A stretch of 64,000 nt of DNA from Sipunculus nudus (taxonomy: Eukaryota; Annelida; Sipuncula; Golfingiida; Sipunculidae). Under the pieces are notes generated by a model. The model was given only the letters and a program-made list of their open reading frames with translations, was not told the DNA's origin and ran no database searches. The stretch spans positions 34,800,164 through 34,864,163 of the forward strand of contig CM049315.1 in NCBI GenBank assembly GCA_026874595.1, in the 5' to 3' direction. Positions within the stretch are counted from its first letter, which is position 1. Each line of letters begins with the position of its first letter. Below are positions 39,047 to 51,077 of this stretch, piece after piece. A program made the position numbers and the translations under genes.

Positions 39047-39249
39047 ATGGCAGATTTCAAACCTGAGACATTTGTTGACGATCCCGACCCTGATCAACTT
39101 GAACAGTTGACAAAGGAACAGTTTTTGCGTTTGGGACAACATTTGGGCTGAGTGTGAAAAAAGCTTTGAGAAGGCCAGATATCATTGCTCAAATCATGCA
39201 AGATCTAGTTAGCAAAGGTTTAATTGAAGAGAGTGAAGTGGAAACATAA
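39047..39249 (+). pseudogene. gag N-terminal remnant
   Basis: An ATG at 39047 opens a 34-codon frame ending in TGA (39149-39151). An Asp/Leu-rich start leads to FLRLGQHLG. A one-base frame change then lets a KKALRRPDIIAQIMQDLV segment follow, to a TAA at 39247. The pattern resembles the N-terminal Gag of Gmr1-like elements. Capsid and zinc-knuckle regions are absent before the protease. Confidence 0.6.
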
Positions 39250-39416
39250 AAAAATGACAGCCTTGCTATGCAATTAGAATTAAAGAAGTTAGCAATGCAA
39301 CATGAGCCAGCATTAAAACAGTTAGAATTAAAAAAACAAAGAGAAGAGAGGAAATTAGAGAGGCTGAGGTAGTAGATTCCTCTCCTGAATCTGAAATTGA
39401 GTTATTTGAGCCATTC

Positions 39417-39950
39417 ATGCACGATGGTTTTGTATCCTTTTCAAGTGATTTTTCAGATTCTACCCCTATTAGAAGTTTGAGGGACACTGGTTCAGGCCAG
39501 ACTCTTAAGTTAGCAAACGCTTTGCCATTTTCTAATAGGTCCTTTACTGGTGCACATGCACTTGTCAATGATGTGTTTTCAGACAAGCACACTTCAGTTC
39601 CGCTTCACAGTATCCATTTAAAGTCCGATTTGATTTTTGGGAATATTACTGTGGGCACAAGAACTACTTTACCCTTTAAGGGAATTCAGTTGCTACTAGG
39701 CGATGATGTTGAAGGTGACAAAGTACAGGCTGTACCAATAGTGACAGAAAAGCCGTCACTTGATCCGGACACTGATCCGGAAAGTCAGGAAATTCCTGGT
39801 TCGTATCCTTCATGTGCTGTAACTAGATCTATGGCCAATAGAAACACTCATGATGATAATGGTCCAGATAATAACACTCTGGGAGTTACAAGTGACTCGT
39901 CTAATGACTCGCCCGTACAGGATGCTGATTCTCTTTGTTTACTGCAGTAG
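39417..39950 (+). pseudogene. Retroelement aspartic protease remnant
   Basis: A 177-codon frame with the catalytic triad DTG at residues 23-25 (39483-39491, in LRDTGSGQ) and the flap-distal GIQLLLGDDV at 89-98. A Ser/Asp-rich linker follows with TRSMA. The frame ends where the integrase core should start, marking a deletion near 39950. Confidence 0.75.
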
Positions 39951-39956
39951 GTCTCG

Positions 39957-40470
39957 GACTTTCGCACTAAACTACACGATGCTTGTGAGATGGCAAAGTC
40001 AAATCTAAAATCTGCACAAAATAAAATGAAAAAAGTAAGACAAACACGTTGTAAGTAGGACGTTTGAGCCTGGTGAAAAGGTCATTGCCTTACTTCCCAT
40101 CCCTGGCAGACCTCTGCAAGCTAGGTATTTTGGTCCTTACATTGTTGACAAGAAAGTCAGTGATTTAAATTACATACTATTGACACCAGATAGGCGTAAG
40201 AAGAAACAGCTGTGCCATGTTAATATGTTGAAACCATATTATGACAGAAATAGCACATCAGATGTTGTACATAATGTTACTGCTGTAAATTGTGTAAACA
40301 CTGACCCTGACCCAGTTAAAGTAGATACTTATTGTAAGTATAATGTAGACATTCAGTGTGGTACAGTACCATTAAAAAACTCAGACGTGTTTAACAACCT
40401 GGATGCCAAACTGTCAAACCTTACCGCACAACAACATCAAGACCTCAAGAACCTGCTGCGGAAATTATGA
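39957..40470 (+). pseudogene. Integrase C-terminal remnant (GPY/F module)
   Basis: A DFRTKLHDACEMAK segment (from about 39957) corresponds to the end of the integrase region of Gmr1-like elements. After a frame change, a stretch with LPIPGRPLQARYFGPYIVD (GPY at 40132-40140) and HVNMLKPYY follows. This is the GPY/F module that normally ends integrase. The zinc-binding and DDE core domains are deleted. The frame then runs on to 40470, overlapping the reverse transcriptase frame by four bases. Confidence 0.75.
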
Positions 40471-41546
40471 ACTTTTGTTTAGTGACATTCCAGCGCGAGC
40501 TAACAAATTATGGCGAGGCAAGCGCAGTCAAGCAGCATCCTTATAGACTGAATACAGAAAAGCAAAAGTATCTACAGGATGAGATTCAATATTTGCTGGA
40601 CAATGATTTTATTGAACCTAGTAACAATTACTGGAGTTCACCATGTATTCTTGTGCCAAAACCTGATGGAAGTTACCGTATGTGCACAGATTATCGAAAA
40701 CTGAACTCTGTCACCAAGACTGACATTTTCCCGATTCCGAGGATCGATGATTGTATTGATAGAGTCGGTAGTTCCAGATGTGTCTCCAAGTTTGACTTTC
40801 TAAACGGATTCTGGCAAGTTCCGCTGACAGAACAAGCGAAAGAAGTGTCCGCATTTGTGACGCCGCAAGGACTGTACCAGTATAAAGTTATGCCGTTTGG
40901 CATGATGAACTCGCCAGCCACGTTCCAGCGCCTCATCCATATGGTTGTCAAGGACATTCAGGGCTGCGACGCATATATTGATGACTTTATCGTGTACAGC
41001 GACACCTGGGAGAAACATCTGCTAATTCTTCGCGACCTCTTCGAAAGACTCAGTGAAACACGTCTGACCATCAACTTAGTAAAATCTGAGATTTGTCATG
41101 CACAAGTAACAATTTTGGGTCATATTGTAGAGCAGGGTCAAGTAAAACCTGTTGATGCTAAAAAAAGTGCTATTTCTGCATTTCCTAGACCAGAAAACAA
41201 AAAGCAAATAATGCGTTTTCTTGGTATGGTTGGATACTACAGGAAGTTTTGTCAAAATTTTTCTGCTGTAGCTGAACCTCTGACTAATTTGTTAAAGAAG
41301 AAACAAAAGTTTGTATGGAATGTTCAGTGTGAAAATGCATTTGAGAATTTGAAAGCAATTCTGCAAAGTTCACCAGTTTTAGCGGTTCCTTTTAAAATAG
41401 CCGTAGATGCTAGTGATACTGCTGCTGGTGCTGTGTTGTTAAAGAAGGCAATGATTCCATGGATCATCCAATTTGTTATTTATCAAGAAAGTTTAATGCA
41501 AACCAGAAAAACTACTCCACTATTGAAAAAGAATGTTTGGCTTTGA
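40467..41546 (+). pseudogene. Reverse transcriptase and start of RNase H
   Basis: A 359-codon frame. Recognisable reverse transcriptase blocks are PKPDGSYRMCTDYRKLN (65-80), KFDFLNGFWQVPL (108-120, first catalytic Asp at 110), MPFGMMNSPATFQRL (142-156) and AYIDDFIVYSD (169-179, catalytic YIDD). FLGMVGYYRKF marks the connection, and IAVDASDTAAGAVL (311-324) starts RNase H. Catalytic residues are intact, but the frame is broken near 41445, and the start is set by a frame change rather than a real initiator. Confidence 0.9.
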
Positions 41547-41740
41547 TTTTGGCATTGCAACATTTTGAAGTTGTTTCTTCATCAGTCAAGCCTGTCATTG
41601 TCTTCAGTGATAACAATCCCCTCACGTTCATGAACAAGTTGAAGTGTAAAAATCAAAGATTGTTGAGATGGAGTTTTGAGAAAACTTTCTTTTTTTCTTA
41701 CAGGAGGAGGAGTGTTACAGGTGCTCTTTTTAATGTGTGA
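41459..41740 (+). pseudogene. RNase H continuation, truncated
   Basis: In another frame the RNase H fold continues with HPICYLSRKFN, YSTIEKECLALILALQHFEV (catalytic Glu) and VVSSSVKPVIVFSDNNPLTF. It reaches RLLRWS and then loses its end. The last codons run into the polypurine tract and LTR and are not protein-like. Confidence 0.85.
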
Positions 41741-41742
41741 CA
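41702..41742 (+). repeat. Polypurine tract and truncated 3' LTR
   Basis: AGGAGGAGGAG (41702-41712) is directly followed by TGTTACAGGTGCTCTTT, identical to the first 17 bases of the 5' LTR, then a diverged TGTGTGACA. The match stops at about 41742, where (TA)n begins; roughly 790 bp of LTR are missing. Confidence 0.85.
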
Positions 41743-41759
41743 TATATATATATATATAT

Positions 41760-42330
41760 CCTCATATTTCGTCCCTCTCACCACCTTCAAGGCTCTTTAC
41801 GTCATTTTCCTCCGTTTTCCCACCCTTTGACTTCTTTTCGTCAGTTTCCTCCATTCTCTACCTATTTTCTCCTTTTTGTTTCTTCCTCCCCCCATATTTT
41901 CCTGTTTTCTTTTTCCATATTCACCTCTCGTGCACTATATTCGTCAATTTTACCTTGACGTTATGCAGGTACCTATATATTTCTCTTCTATTTGTGATTT
42001 TCTCCAATTTTCGACACTTTCGACAGTGTTTCTAATCGTAACCTTTAGTTCTTCCAGGTCTGCATGTCATTCCTAGCTCGTTTAATTCCTCCATGAATAT
42101 ATTTAAATTCGTCCCCCTCTTTTCCTTTCCCTACGCTTAGTCATTTTTCATTAACCCTCTTCCCGTGCTTACCCCTCCTGTTCTTCTGAATTGTTTCTGG
42201 TATAATCCGCCCCTGTAGTTATTCGTCATCCTATGATTGTACGTGTTCTTCCCATTTTACGTGTACTCCCCATCTTCTTTCTTTTCCATCCAACAATTCT
42301 TTACGATAATCTTTCATATCTCATCAGCCA
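41760..42330. repeat. Pyrimidine-rich tract, right part
   Basis: T/C-rich DNA with CCTCC, TTCC and TTCGTC words. The frames are artefacts of low complexity. It probably continues the block at 37870-38055. Confidence 0.5.
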
Positions 42331-43615
42331 CATGGGTATATTTCAAGAACATATTTGTAACACCGAAAGCAATCCTCACCAGTCATATGGAGCTATAAAG
42401 CTGTGATAGCCGTTATGACAGCTAGACCTTTAAATACAGATAAAACAGAATAAAATATGCAGTGGTCGGGGAATTTAAAGCACGCCAAACCGCCTCATGC
42501 ACTTTGACTCGGTACTGCATTTCAAGCTATAATTAAAACTTAATAACTGTATAAGGGCTAATAATTGCAAGATGATTTGTAATTTATTAATTTTCTATAT
42601 ATTGGAGCCCGTCTATACTGATCAATTACATTGTATTCACATTGCATTGTATCATGCAGTGACCAGACCTGCCTTTTGCTGATGGGCAGCCGAATGTCGG
42701 ATCCTATATAATATATGGGCCAGGCCCATCGGCAGACAGGCCGAATCGGTAGAGAGGCTGTATGCAGATATCAGTGCCATGGCAGGGAGAAGACTCCTTG
42801 CAAAAGGCACGGCGGAAACACCGCATGCATTCACTCACTTCCATTCATGTGATGATAGGCAACTTCAGGTGTTCGCTATTGGTGAAGTTTCTGATCAAAT
42901 TTAGTCTCCTCAGAGGGTTTCTGTGACATGGAATCTTTGTCGGGTTGATTGTCCAGTGTTGTAAAGGGTGATCCATGCATGCAATGATTTTGCTATACGT
43001 GCAAAATTCGGACAAAGTCATTAGTTGGAATGTTCAAAGACAGAATCTGTTGAAGTACGTCTTCGAGTGTTTCGTAATAAATGTGTATATGAGAGACTTG
43101 TTCGAATCAACTATATAAATTGTAGTTTCTAGCAATGATGAATCCACATGTATATATGATGATTTCATTGATAAGAACAAAAAGGTTTCTCACCTGATTA
43201 TTTTACAATAAAATTCAATTGACTTGTTCGAAACAATGGTAAAGCAATGGTAAATTCACATGTATGTTATGATTTCAATTATTAGAATAGGAAAGTGGGT
43301 ACAGTGATTATTTTACAATAAAATAAAATTCAGAATTGTCAAGTGTTTGTCTGCATGAATAAAGAGAAATGACCCTCAGACCAAAAGATTATGGTATTAT
43401 TAACAAACGATTTACATCAGTTATCAGGCGAAGCCAATCTGCATGCAGACCGGCCAGATCCGGCCGGTATAGACAGGCTCGAACATATATTTTACATGCT
43501 GCATTACTTGAACCATATATATATTCATGCACTGTGACCGGACAATAATAAGTCAGGAATGAACATTAATTATAAAGGAGTATAGATAGTAATTGTGCAT
43601 GGAGACATGAGAGTC

Positions 43616-43688
<73 letters not shown>

Positions 43689-45240
43689 TCCGGCAGAAGA
43701 GTGCAGAAGACTTCAGTTGGTAATACAAGCACCAAATTGAGTATGTTGAAATGTTGAAAATTTCTATTTCAGAAGTGAAAAAATAAGCAAACACAATAAC
43801 AAACAGGAAACCAGAACAGCGATTAAATAATAATAAGCAGCAATCAAAATGTTGTGAACTTTATCTGGACTGATAATTGAGCATTACCGATATTGAAAAT
43901 AAATAAATTCAATAAATAGGCAACATCATATAATTGTTGAGCATTACAGCAATTCTGTTAGCTTACTTAAGCACAAGTTTAAAATGTTAAGTGGCCAACA
44001 TCCCAAACGCATGTGTTTTTTGCCTGGGCTTGTATTTTGTAAACAGACCATTATTTTAAGTAATTAAAACATATTTTTTGTTCAATATTAATATACAATA
44101 CGACAATGAATGGTGTGTTTAAAGGTTGCTTTACATTTTCATGACTTATTCTTGAGGTACAAAGAATCTCTGCAGATTGAATTTAGTATCTCTGTCTCAA
44201 CAATTTATGAATGACGGGTGAAACAGACACGGGACTGAAAACAGCGCTTTCATGAAAACCATCTTTGACCATAAATATTTTAAGATTATTAATTCGCAGT
44301 CATCAGATTAAGGTACAATTTTAACATTTGAGGTATTCTGAAAGTGATTAAAAGTCAAGAAAGTTCTTGTTTCAAGAAATATTTGGAATGTTTACATTTT
44401 CTGGCAGCTTCCTAGAGTAAACGTAATCTTTTACTGTTAAATATGGGTATAACTTGAAGCCAGACATTCCTTGTCCTGATGGACCAGTGAAACTTGCAAC
44501 TACATGTGCAGGTCCTGCTGACATGTTACTTTTGAAAAATACAGTTTGAACCTTGATGCCGCTGATATATGAATTCAAAATGCATCAGTCCATTAAGATT
44601 TTCCATTCTTTCAAAAGGTAAAAGTTTAAAAGAACATATATCTTATGTATAATTAAATATGTTAATATTAATGTTCTTGATGTGAAGTTGTTGTACAACG
44701 CTACCGGCTTTCTGCCAAAATTTGCCTGTCACAGAGTTCCTCTTAAGGAAACAAATATGTTAACGTGTGACCCTGGTAAACAGATGCAGTTACACACCTC
44801 TGTAATATATATTACAGCTATAACGTTAAATAACAAAGGGACAAGCAGTTAACCGCTTAGTAATTGTTACAAGCACAGGAAACAAGTTAGATATCCAAAG
44901 TCTTTTTGAAAGCATAGGAGAGGAGAGCACGCAGAGTGAAGACTAAAGTTTAGAATATTTTATATATACTCTGTACTTTACTACATAAAATGATGTCATC
45001 TCGAGAATTTCTAATTTATATATGTCAAGTGTAGCCTACAACTGTCATAGGTTCATGCAATTATTGTAAGTATATTTTTATAACTACTGTTCGCATTCTA
45101 TATATAGAGGAAACACTTAAAAGCGAAGTTATATCACAATATAAATAAAGATTAAACACTCGTAACCTATTGTAATATCTAAAGAAAATAAATAAACTAA
45201 ACGACCATAGGTCGAGCGCTTGCCTGAATTTGAAATATAA
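42331..45240. other. AT-rich intronic DNA
   Basis: No gene is seen. (TA)n at 43617-43685. A GGCCAGATCCGGCCGG word lies at 43451-43466. About 43090-43350 has two loosely repeated blocks sharing CACATGTAT, ATGATTTCA and GTGATTATTTTACAATAAAAT or similar. Confidence 0.5.
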
Positions 45241-45245
45241 CATAC

Positions 45246-45320
45246 AGAGAGAGAGAGGGGGGGGGGAGGAGAGATAGAGAGAGAGAGAGAGATAGAGAGA
45301 AAGAGAGAGAGAGAGAGAGA
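45246..45320. repeat. (GA)n microsatellite with G run
   Basis: GAGA repeats broken by a G tract and GATA units. Confidence 0.9.
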
Positions 45321-45419
45321 CAGGCCGGGAACAAGTGAAAACAGTAATCTGAATAAGCAATGTTCTAGGCGGGCAGAAACAATAGCACTTTCATGTACTG
45401 ATGTTAATATTGAAAAGTT

Positions 45420-47160
45420 GCGGACGAACGGACAGACAGACAAACAGAATATATTTCTCGGTTTTATTATAACTGAATGCCTTTCATAAGCATTGCTAAA
45501 ACAATATGGACTCGAGAAAGACATGTCAGACCAATGAACAAGCAATCAGGAGAAGTTGACAACAACAGACAAAGAGGCAGACAGATATACTGACAGACTG
45601 ACACAACCTGGATCACAGCTGACCAGACCTGATGATGGGAAATGCATATATAGACAAATAAAATGAGCAATAGTTTGTGTATATAGGACAACATCTGACG
45701 AAGTAATACGCAAAATATTTTTTTTTCGGGTTTTCAATGACCTTTGACATATATCAATTAAAAACGAAAGGCGTATAGGAATTTTCATTTGTCTATCAAC
45801 TGTATAATTTTTAGAGCAATTGCGCGAGAATAGTGGCCTATAAAGCAAAAAAGTGAAATATCTTTTATATCTCGTTTGACGAGAAAAGGGTACGAGATTT
45901 CGCGAGATTTTGTAAAAAAAAAGTTGAGTTAAACTGACCCAACGCTGCCTGAAGCAACAATTAGGCCTCTCTTACTTTAAATTGACAAAGTTAGAAAAAT
46001 GAGACCCCATATTTGGAATATCATTAATTTTCCCAAAAATCCGGATCCATGGTTATAGCAGATTGGTACAGCTACACATTAGAAGGAAGGCCATAGAATG
46101 TCAAACAAAATGAGCAACAGTTTATGCGGCTACAATAGATTTTTTTATGGAGATATGAAGAAAAAAAAATTGTGTGTTTTAATGACCTTGACTTTGGCCT
46201 GTGACCTATTTACATAAGACTTCTAGAACTTTAGGTGTTCTATGAAAAGTAAACATGCAGAAGGACTGCTAAGAAAAGCTGGTCTGTGGAATGCCATATT
46301 TCAGACGAAAGAACAAAGGGTGGGGTGTTGGGGGGGGGGGGCGAATTTGACGACAGCTAATAACAGACGGATATACTGACACACTCGCACATCTCTGATG
46401 ACAATTGACTTATTCCGCTCATTAAGAAAGCGTAGGGGAACAAAATAAGCTATAGGTTTTGTAGATCGGCCTCTTTTGACGAAGTTATGACGAAACTAAT
46501 AGTTTGATATTTTCGATGACCTTGACCTTTGACCTATTTAATCTAAAAAACATCAGGGTCTTAGAACTTTAGGTGTTCTATCAACAGTATAACATTTACA
46601 AGGATTGCTAAAGAATCTGGCCTGTGGAATGTCATATGTCAGACGAACTTACAACCAGGTGGCTAATCTGACGACAGCTGACAAGCAGACGGACATACGG
46701 ACGCACTGACACATCTGATACGAGAGCTGGCTAATTTATCTCACTGAGACAGCATAAATGATCAAAATGAGCTGTACTTTATGTAGATAGACCTCTTTTC
46801 TGCGAAGTAATGACGAAAATATGTGTTTTTACATTTTTCGATGACCTGGACTTGTGACCTATATTGACCAAAAACAATAGGCTTCCTGGACTTATGGTCT
46901 TCAATCAACCCTGTAAGTTTAAGATAGATTGATACAAAATTGTGGCCGGCATAGTGGGGACAAACACACCCACAAACACACAATGAAACAGACATACGCA
47001 ACTAACCAACATGCTTGCAGAAATCTTTGATTTCCGGCAAGCAATAAACATTTCTTTGGTAAACATTATTATGGCGATCACATTTACAAGGAATATAAAC
47101 AGACTGAAGGTATGATTTTCATAGAGATCAACGGATAGACATACCGGCATAAGGGTCCTG
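45420..47160. repeat. Degenerate tandem array, about 320-340 bp units
   Basis: The word TGACCTTGACCTTTGACCTA, or a variant, recurs at about 45748, 46182, 46521 and 46840. It is followed by CTTTAGGTGTTCTAT, GGCCTGTGGAATGTCATAT, CAGACGAA, GACGACAGCTGACAA, CAGACGGACATAC and CACATCTGAT in the same order. The last units are 320-340 bp apart. No protein is encoded. Confidence 0.75.
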
Positions 47161-47591
47161 TAACAGCCCCTTCATAAAATAGTAAAGTAAGAATGATTAT
47201 TAGCAAAGCACAAAAGGAGGGAAAATTACGCCCATTGAGAACCTATGATTTTCATCCATTGGCAAGTATAACCTTTGAAACATACCAAAATGGCCATAAT
47301 ATACCTTGTTGATCTTTGAACGTGGTAAAGTTAGGATCTCCATACCTCTTAACCTAATAATTGATATCAAGATCATTGAAACCTGACCACTCTTACTAAA
47401 GTTACATCGAATTGTTTATGAGAAGGGGGAGAATGGCGGCCATCATGAAAAATGGCGGTCATATTGGACGTTTGACCGGCTAACGTTTTTCCCTGGTAAA
47501 GGGATCTTAAACGAACAAACATGCATAATTTGGTGCTTGTATCACCAGCTGAAGTATTCCGGCTATATTTGCACTATCTGTGGACTATATA

Positions 47592-48477
47592 CAGTGAAAC
47601 TCCTACTTGCGGACGACTCAGTAAGGCGGACAACTCACTCATGCGGACACTAAATTTCAGTCCCTTCAAATTTGCCTCTATATTTTGTTTAACATTAACT
47701 CAGTAAAGCGTACAACTCACTATCCCGGACAACGGACAAAATTTCCCGTCCCGCCTGTGTATCCAGTACATATTTCGACCCTCTTAAGTGGACAGACATC
47801 ACGAGTTATATTTTTTTGTTCATATATCTGCCGGGGGACAGCCCGAGGACAAGCGTAATTTGGTGAACCATCATGATATTACAAGTGAATATACAGTCGA
47901 AATTGCTGTTTATTTCTATAAATGTTTAGATATCACAATCATTACTTTATTAAGATTGGCCGGCCAATCAGAAAAAAAACTAAACTTTCAAACAGCTTTT
48001 CATTTGACAAGACCACCATTAAAAATAAAGTTCGTGCATTGTGTTCGGCGTCCGGCCCGGGGAGCCTTAACTAGTTAGTGACAGTTCGAACGTTGTTATT
48101 TTGAAGACTATCCTTTAACACCATGCGGTCCGAATGCTGTCAATAATCAATCATCTATATACCTAGTGCAACCATCCACCCAAGATAAGTATGCGAGGCC
48201 TAGCTGATAAAGTTAAAAGAGAGAATGAAAGTGTTTGTCTTTCCTTTTTAGTAATTATATTTTATAAATTTCAAATGCATATTTAAGCTATTTTGAAAAT
48301 GATTGATTTAAATAAAATTTATGTATCAAATTAAGCGTAAACATTTTCAAAACAGAGGATATCAGTAACACTCAATAAGAATTTACGCAATATGCCAAAC
48401 TCCTCTAAACAGGACAACTCACTAATACGGACAAATCCTCCAGTCCCTTGAGTGTCCGGCTTAGAGGAGTTTCACTG
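47592..48477. mobile_element. Non-autonomous pogo/mariner-type transposon (886 bp)
   Basis: Ends are CAGTGAAACTCCTACTTGCG and, inverted, CAGTGAAACTCCTCTAAGCC, with TA on both sides (47590-47591, 48478-48479). The TIR style and TA target fit the pogo/Tigger branch of Tc1/mariner. Internal copies of the GCGGACAACTCACTnnnnCGGACA words extend the inverted repeats. No transposase frame was found. Confidence 0.8.
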
Positions 48478-48479
48478 TA

Positions 48480-50420
48480 TATATATATAGACTGTCCAGA
48501 AACCATCCTTCCTGCCAGTGACCAAACAGAACTTTAGCCTCTGTGAATAACTGTTTATCTATTGATTGCTCAGCTTTCAACCCAAGAAAGCTGAGACTGT
48601 TTGTACAATTAAGCATTGTTTCTTACAGAACCATGCATGCTTAAGTGGCAATAAACATATAATTGTTATTGCATGAATTATTATCCAGGTTATAATACGC
48701 CAGACCCATGCACATTTATATGCGGAATTATATATATATATGAATATAATTGCAGAAATTAATGTGTAACTATAACACAGTATACATATATTGTGCTATG
48801 TATTTCGTGGTTATTACATAATATTTTGTGAAAAAGTGGTCTTAAATCAGTAAATGAAACCACGGAATTAAAACACGATGGGACTAATCCAAGACTCTAC
48901 CAATTCATTCTTTTGATTTATTCCCCACTGTGTGTGAGCCATTGCAAATCAACGCTATTTAGCTGATACAAAAGGCCATAGTTTATGTTAGGCTTGATGT
49001 CTGCTCTTGTTTTTTTGACAAAAAGGATTTTTGATTGGTGATGATAATTTTGATGATGGTGATGTATATCATTGGCTGTGATTACGAATATTATTCAAAT
49101 AAATTATGGAAAAATAAATAAAAGTAATAAATAAAAAGTCACACTGATCATTGTCGATCATTATGAATAAATAAACAATTTGACCGTATCTGTTAACAAT
49201 GTCATGGTAATCTTTTGATCACTCTGTCTGAGCCTGCTCTCTTTATATTTGGCTAAAGTATATCAGTATAGTTTCAGGGATATATATAGGGCTGGTTTAT
49301 CTCCTATTGATTTTAATGTGTCGATCAAATTTATACTTAAAAATTTATAATTAAAGTCCACACTAAAAGAAAATCATACGTTTTTAGCCCTAAAGGTTAC
49401 GAAAAAAGCCCTGGGATTTGGGTTGTGAAACCGGTTGTGAATCCATATCTAAAGAATAGATGTTTTGTGTATTTTTTTTCCAAAGCAGTATATATAACCA
49501 TCATATATACACATAATTGGGGTTTTTAATATAGCGCAGTCCACCTTCATCAAGTGTATAGCAATCGTGATGTATACCATTTTGTACAAATGATTATAAT
49601 CATATTTATGTGCAATCTTCCCATATAATGTACCTAGAACTATTTGTATATTTAAATTTTCGTACATATAATGCAGGTATATTTGGTAAAAAATTGCCTG
49701 CATGTTTTACTGTTATTACTAGACGATCATTGTGAAGTTATTGTTGGTAAGTACAAGCGTAAGTTTAGTTGGACTGTCAGTATCCACATTGTTACACAGG
49801 TCATTATAGAGTTTATTCTATTATTGTTTCATATATATAACCACAGATCTCAGTACAATACGTGCCTAAAAACAACACCGTTAACATCATAATTAACATA
49901 TCTGGCACGCAAAGCATGCATAAAGCTCGCTTATTCTTGTTTCACGACAAATGTATAGCGAGATTTGACGAGATTTGCATTGTCACACTGATAGGTCATA
50001 ATGCTTTACGAAATGAACAAATCTGGACCTCTCTGACATGAATCCTGATCGAGTTACGTGCATATTTGCGAAATATCGCTTGTTCTCGTTTTACAGCAAA
50101 CATATCAAGATTAGAGGAGACTAGCAATGTCGCCAATGAAAGCTCATTAGATGATTCCATGTACAAAGCAGGAAATAAGACTTGTTTATAGTATGAACAG
50201 TGAATGAGTTATAAGTACTTTTTATTGCTATTTGACAAAAGTACACTTGCATAGGTTTCTCATCGATTCTGAACAAAGAAGAAAACTAGACCTGCCTTTG
50301 CAGAAACAAGGGATCCATGGGTCACGTCGCTCTGCTGAATTTTTGAAAATTTTATCAAAATCAAAATAGACATATATATATATATATATATGTACGTATA
50401 TGTACGTACATATATGTACG
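48480..50420. other. AT-rich intronic DNA
   Basis: No gene and no clear element. The stretch next to the Penelope fragment (50375-50420) is a run of TATATGTACGTA words, probably its truncation point. Confidence 0.5.
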
Positions 50421-51077
50421 TGGTTCAATCCCCCATACAGCGCCAACGTGAAAACGAACATAGGAAAAAAGTTCCTACAGCTTCTTGTCAAATGTATCCC
50501 CCCTGACCACAGTTTACACATAATCCTGAACCGAAACACCGTATAAGTCAGCTATAGTTGCATGCCTAACATGAAGCAGGTCATTTCAGCACACAACAAA
50601 GGACGACTTAACAATGAGATAATTAAAGAAAAGAAAACAGAAAGCATAAACAAAAACTGCAACAGAAACCGGAAAGAATGCCCAATCAAAGAAGGATGCC
50701 TCACTCAAAGCATAATTTACCAGGCCACAGTTACCGGACAAGACAACAAACAAGTGGAAACATATATCGGACTGACAGAAAACGCATTTAAAACGAGATA
50801 CTATATAGACATATCAGCACTTTCAGGAATGAAAAATACAGAAATAGCACAACACTAAGCCAGTGCGTGTGGACTCTGAAGAAAAAAAAACATACCCTAT
50901 TCAGTCAAATGGAAAATCATGGCTAAATGCAGAGCTTATTCCAAAAAATGTAATTTATGCACCACCGAGAAATACTACATAATTTGGCGACCTGATCTGA
51001 GTTCACTAAACAATAGGAACGAGCTGACATCGTCATGCAAACATAGAACTAAATACCCCCTTTGTTACCTTAAATAA
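50421..51077 (+). pseudogene. Penelope-like element, GIY-YIG endonuclease remnant
   Basis: This is the 3' end of the single ORF of a Penelope-like retroelement, whose endonuclease nicks target DNA for reverse transcription. From 50421 the frame reads [20 protein letters not shown]. An in-frame TAA at 50544-50546 interrupts it. It then gives the Cys-rich NCNRNRKECPIKEGC zinc-finger-like segment, SIIYQATV and TYIGLTENAFKTRYY (the YIG half of the nuclease). Frameshifts near 50810 and in the A run near 50880 break the rest, which still shows RPDLSSLNNRNEL and CKHRTKY before a stop at 51075-51077. The reverse transcriptase is absent (5' truncation). Confidence 0.9.

Larger units (their letters stand above)
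38056..41742 (+). mobile_element. Broken Ty3/gypsy LTR retrotransposon, Gmr1-like
   Basis: The 5' LTR is complete. The interior (38879-41712) is only about 2.8 kb, and the 3' LTR is cut after about 30 bp at a (TA)n tract. Module order is gag start, protease, integrase C-terminus, reverse transcriptase, RNase H, then polypurine tract and LTR. Integrase ahead of reverse transcriptase is the Gmr1-like arrangement, unlike ordinary gypsy elements. Gag capsid, the integrase core and the end of RNase H are missing, and frames are broken, so it is dead. It lies antisense in the Xlox intron. Confidence 0.85.

Noticed and set aside
42870-42916. A minus-strand CTGAGGA...GAAA arrangement resembling a hammerhead
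   Set aside because: The intervening bases do not form stem II.
47788-48078. A 96-codon frame
   Set aside because: It lies inside a non-autonomous transposon and has no transposase motifs.
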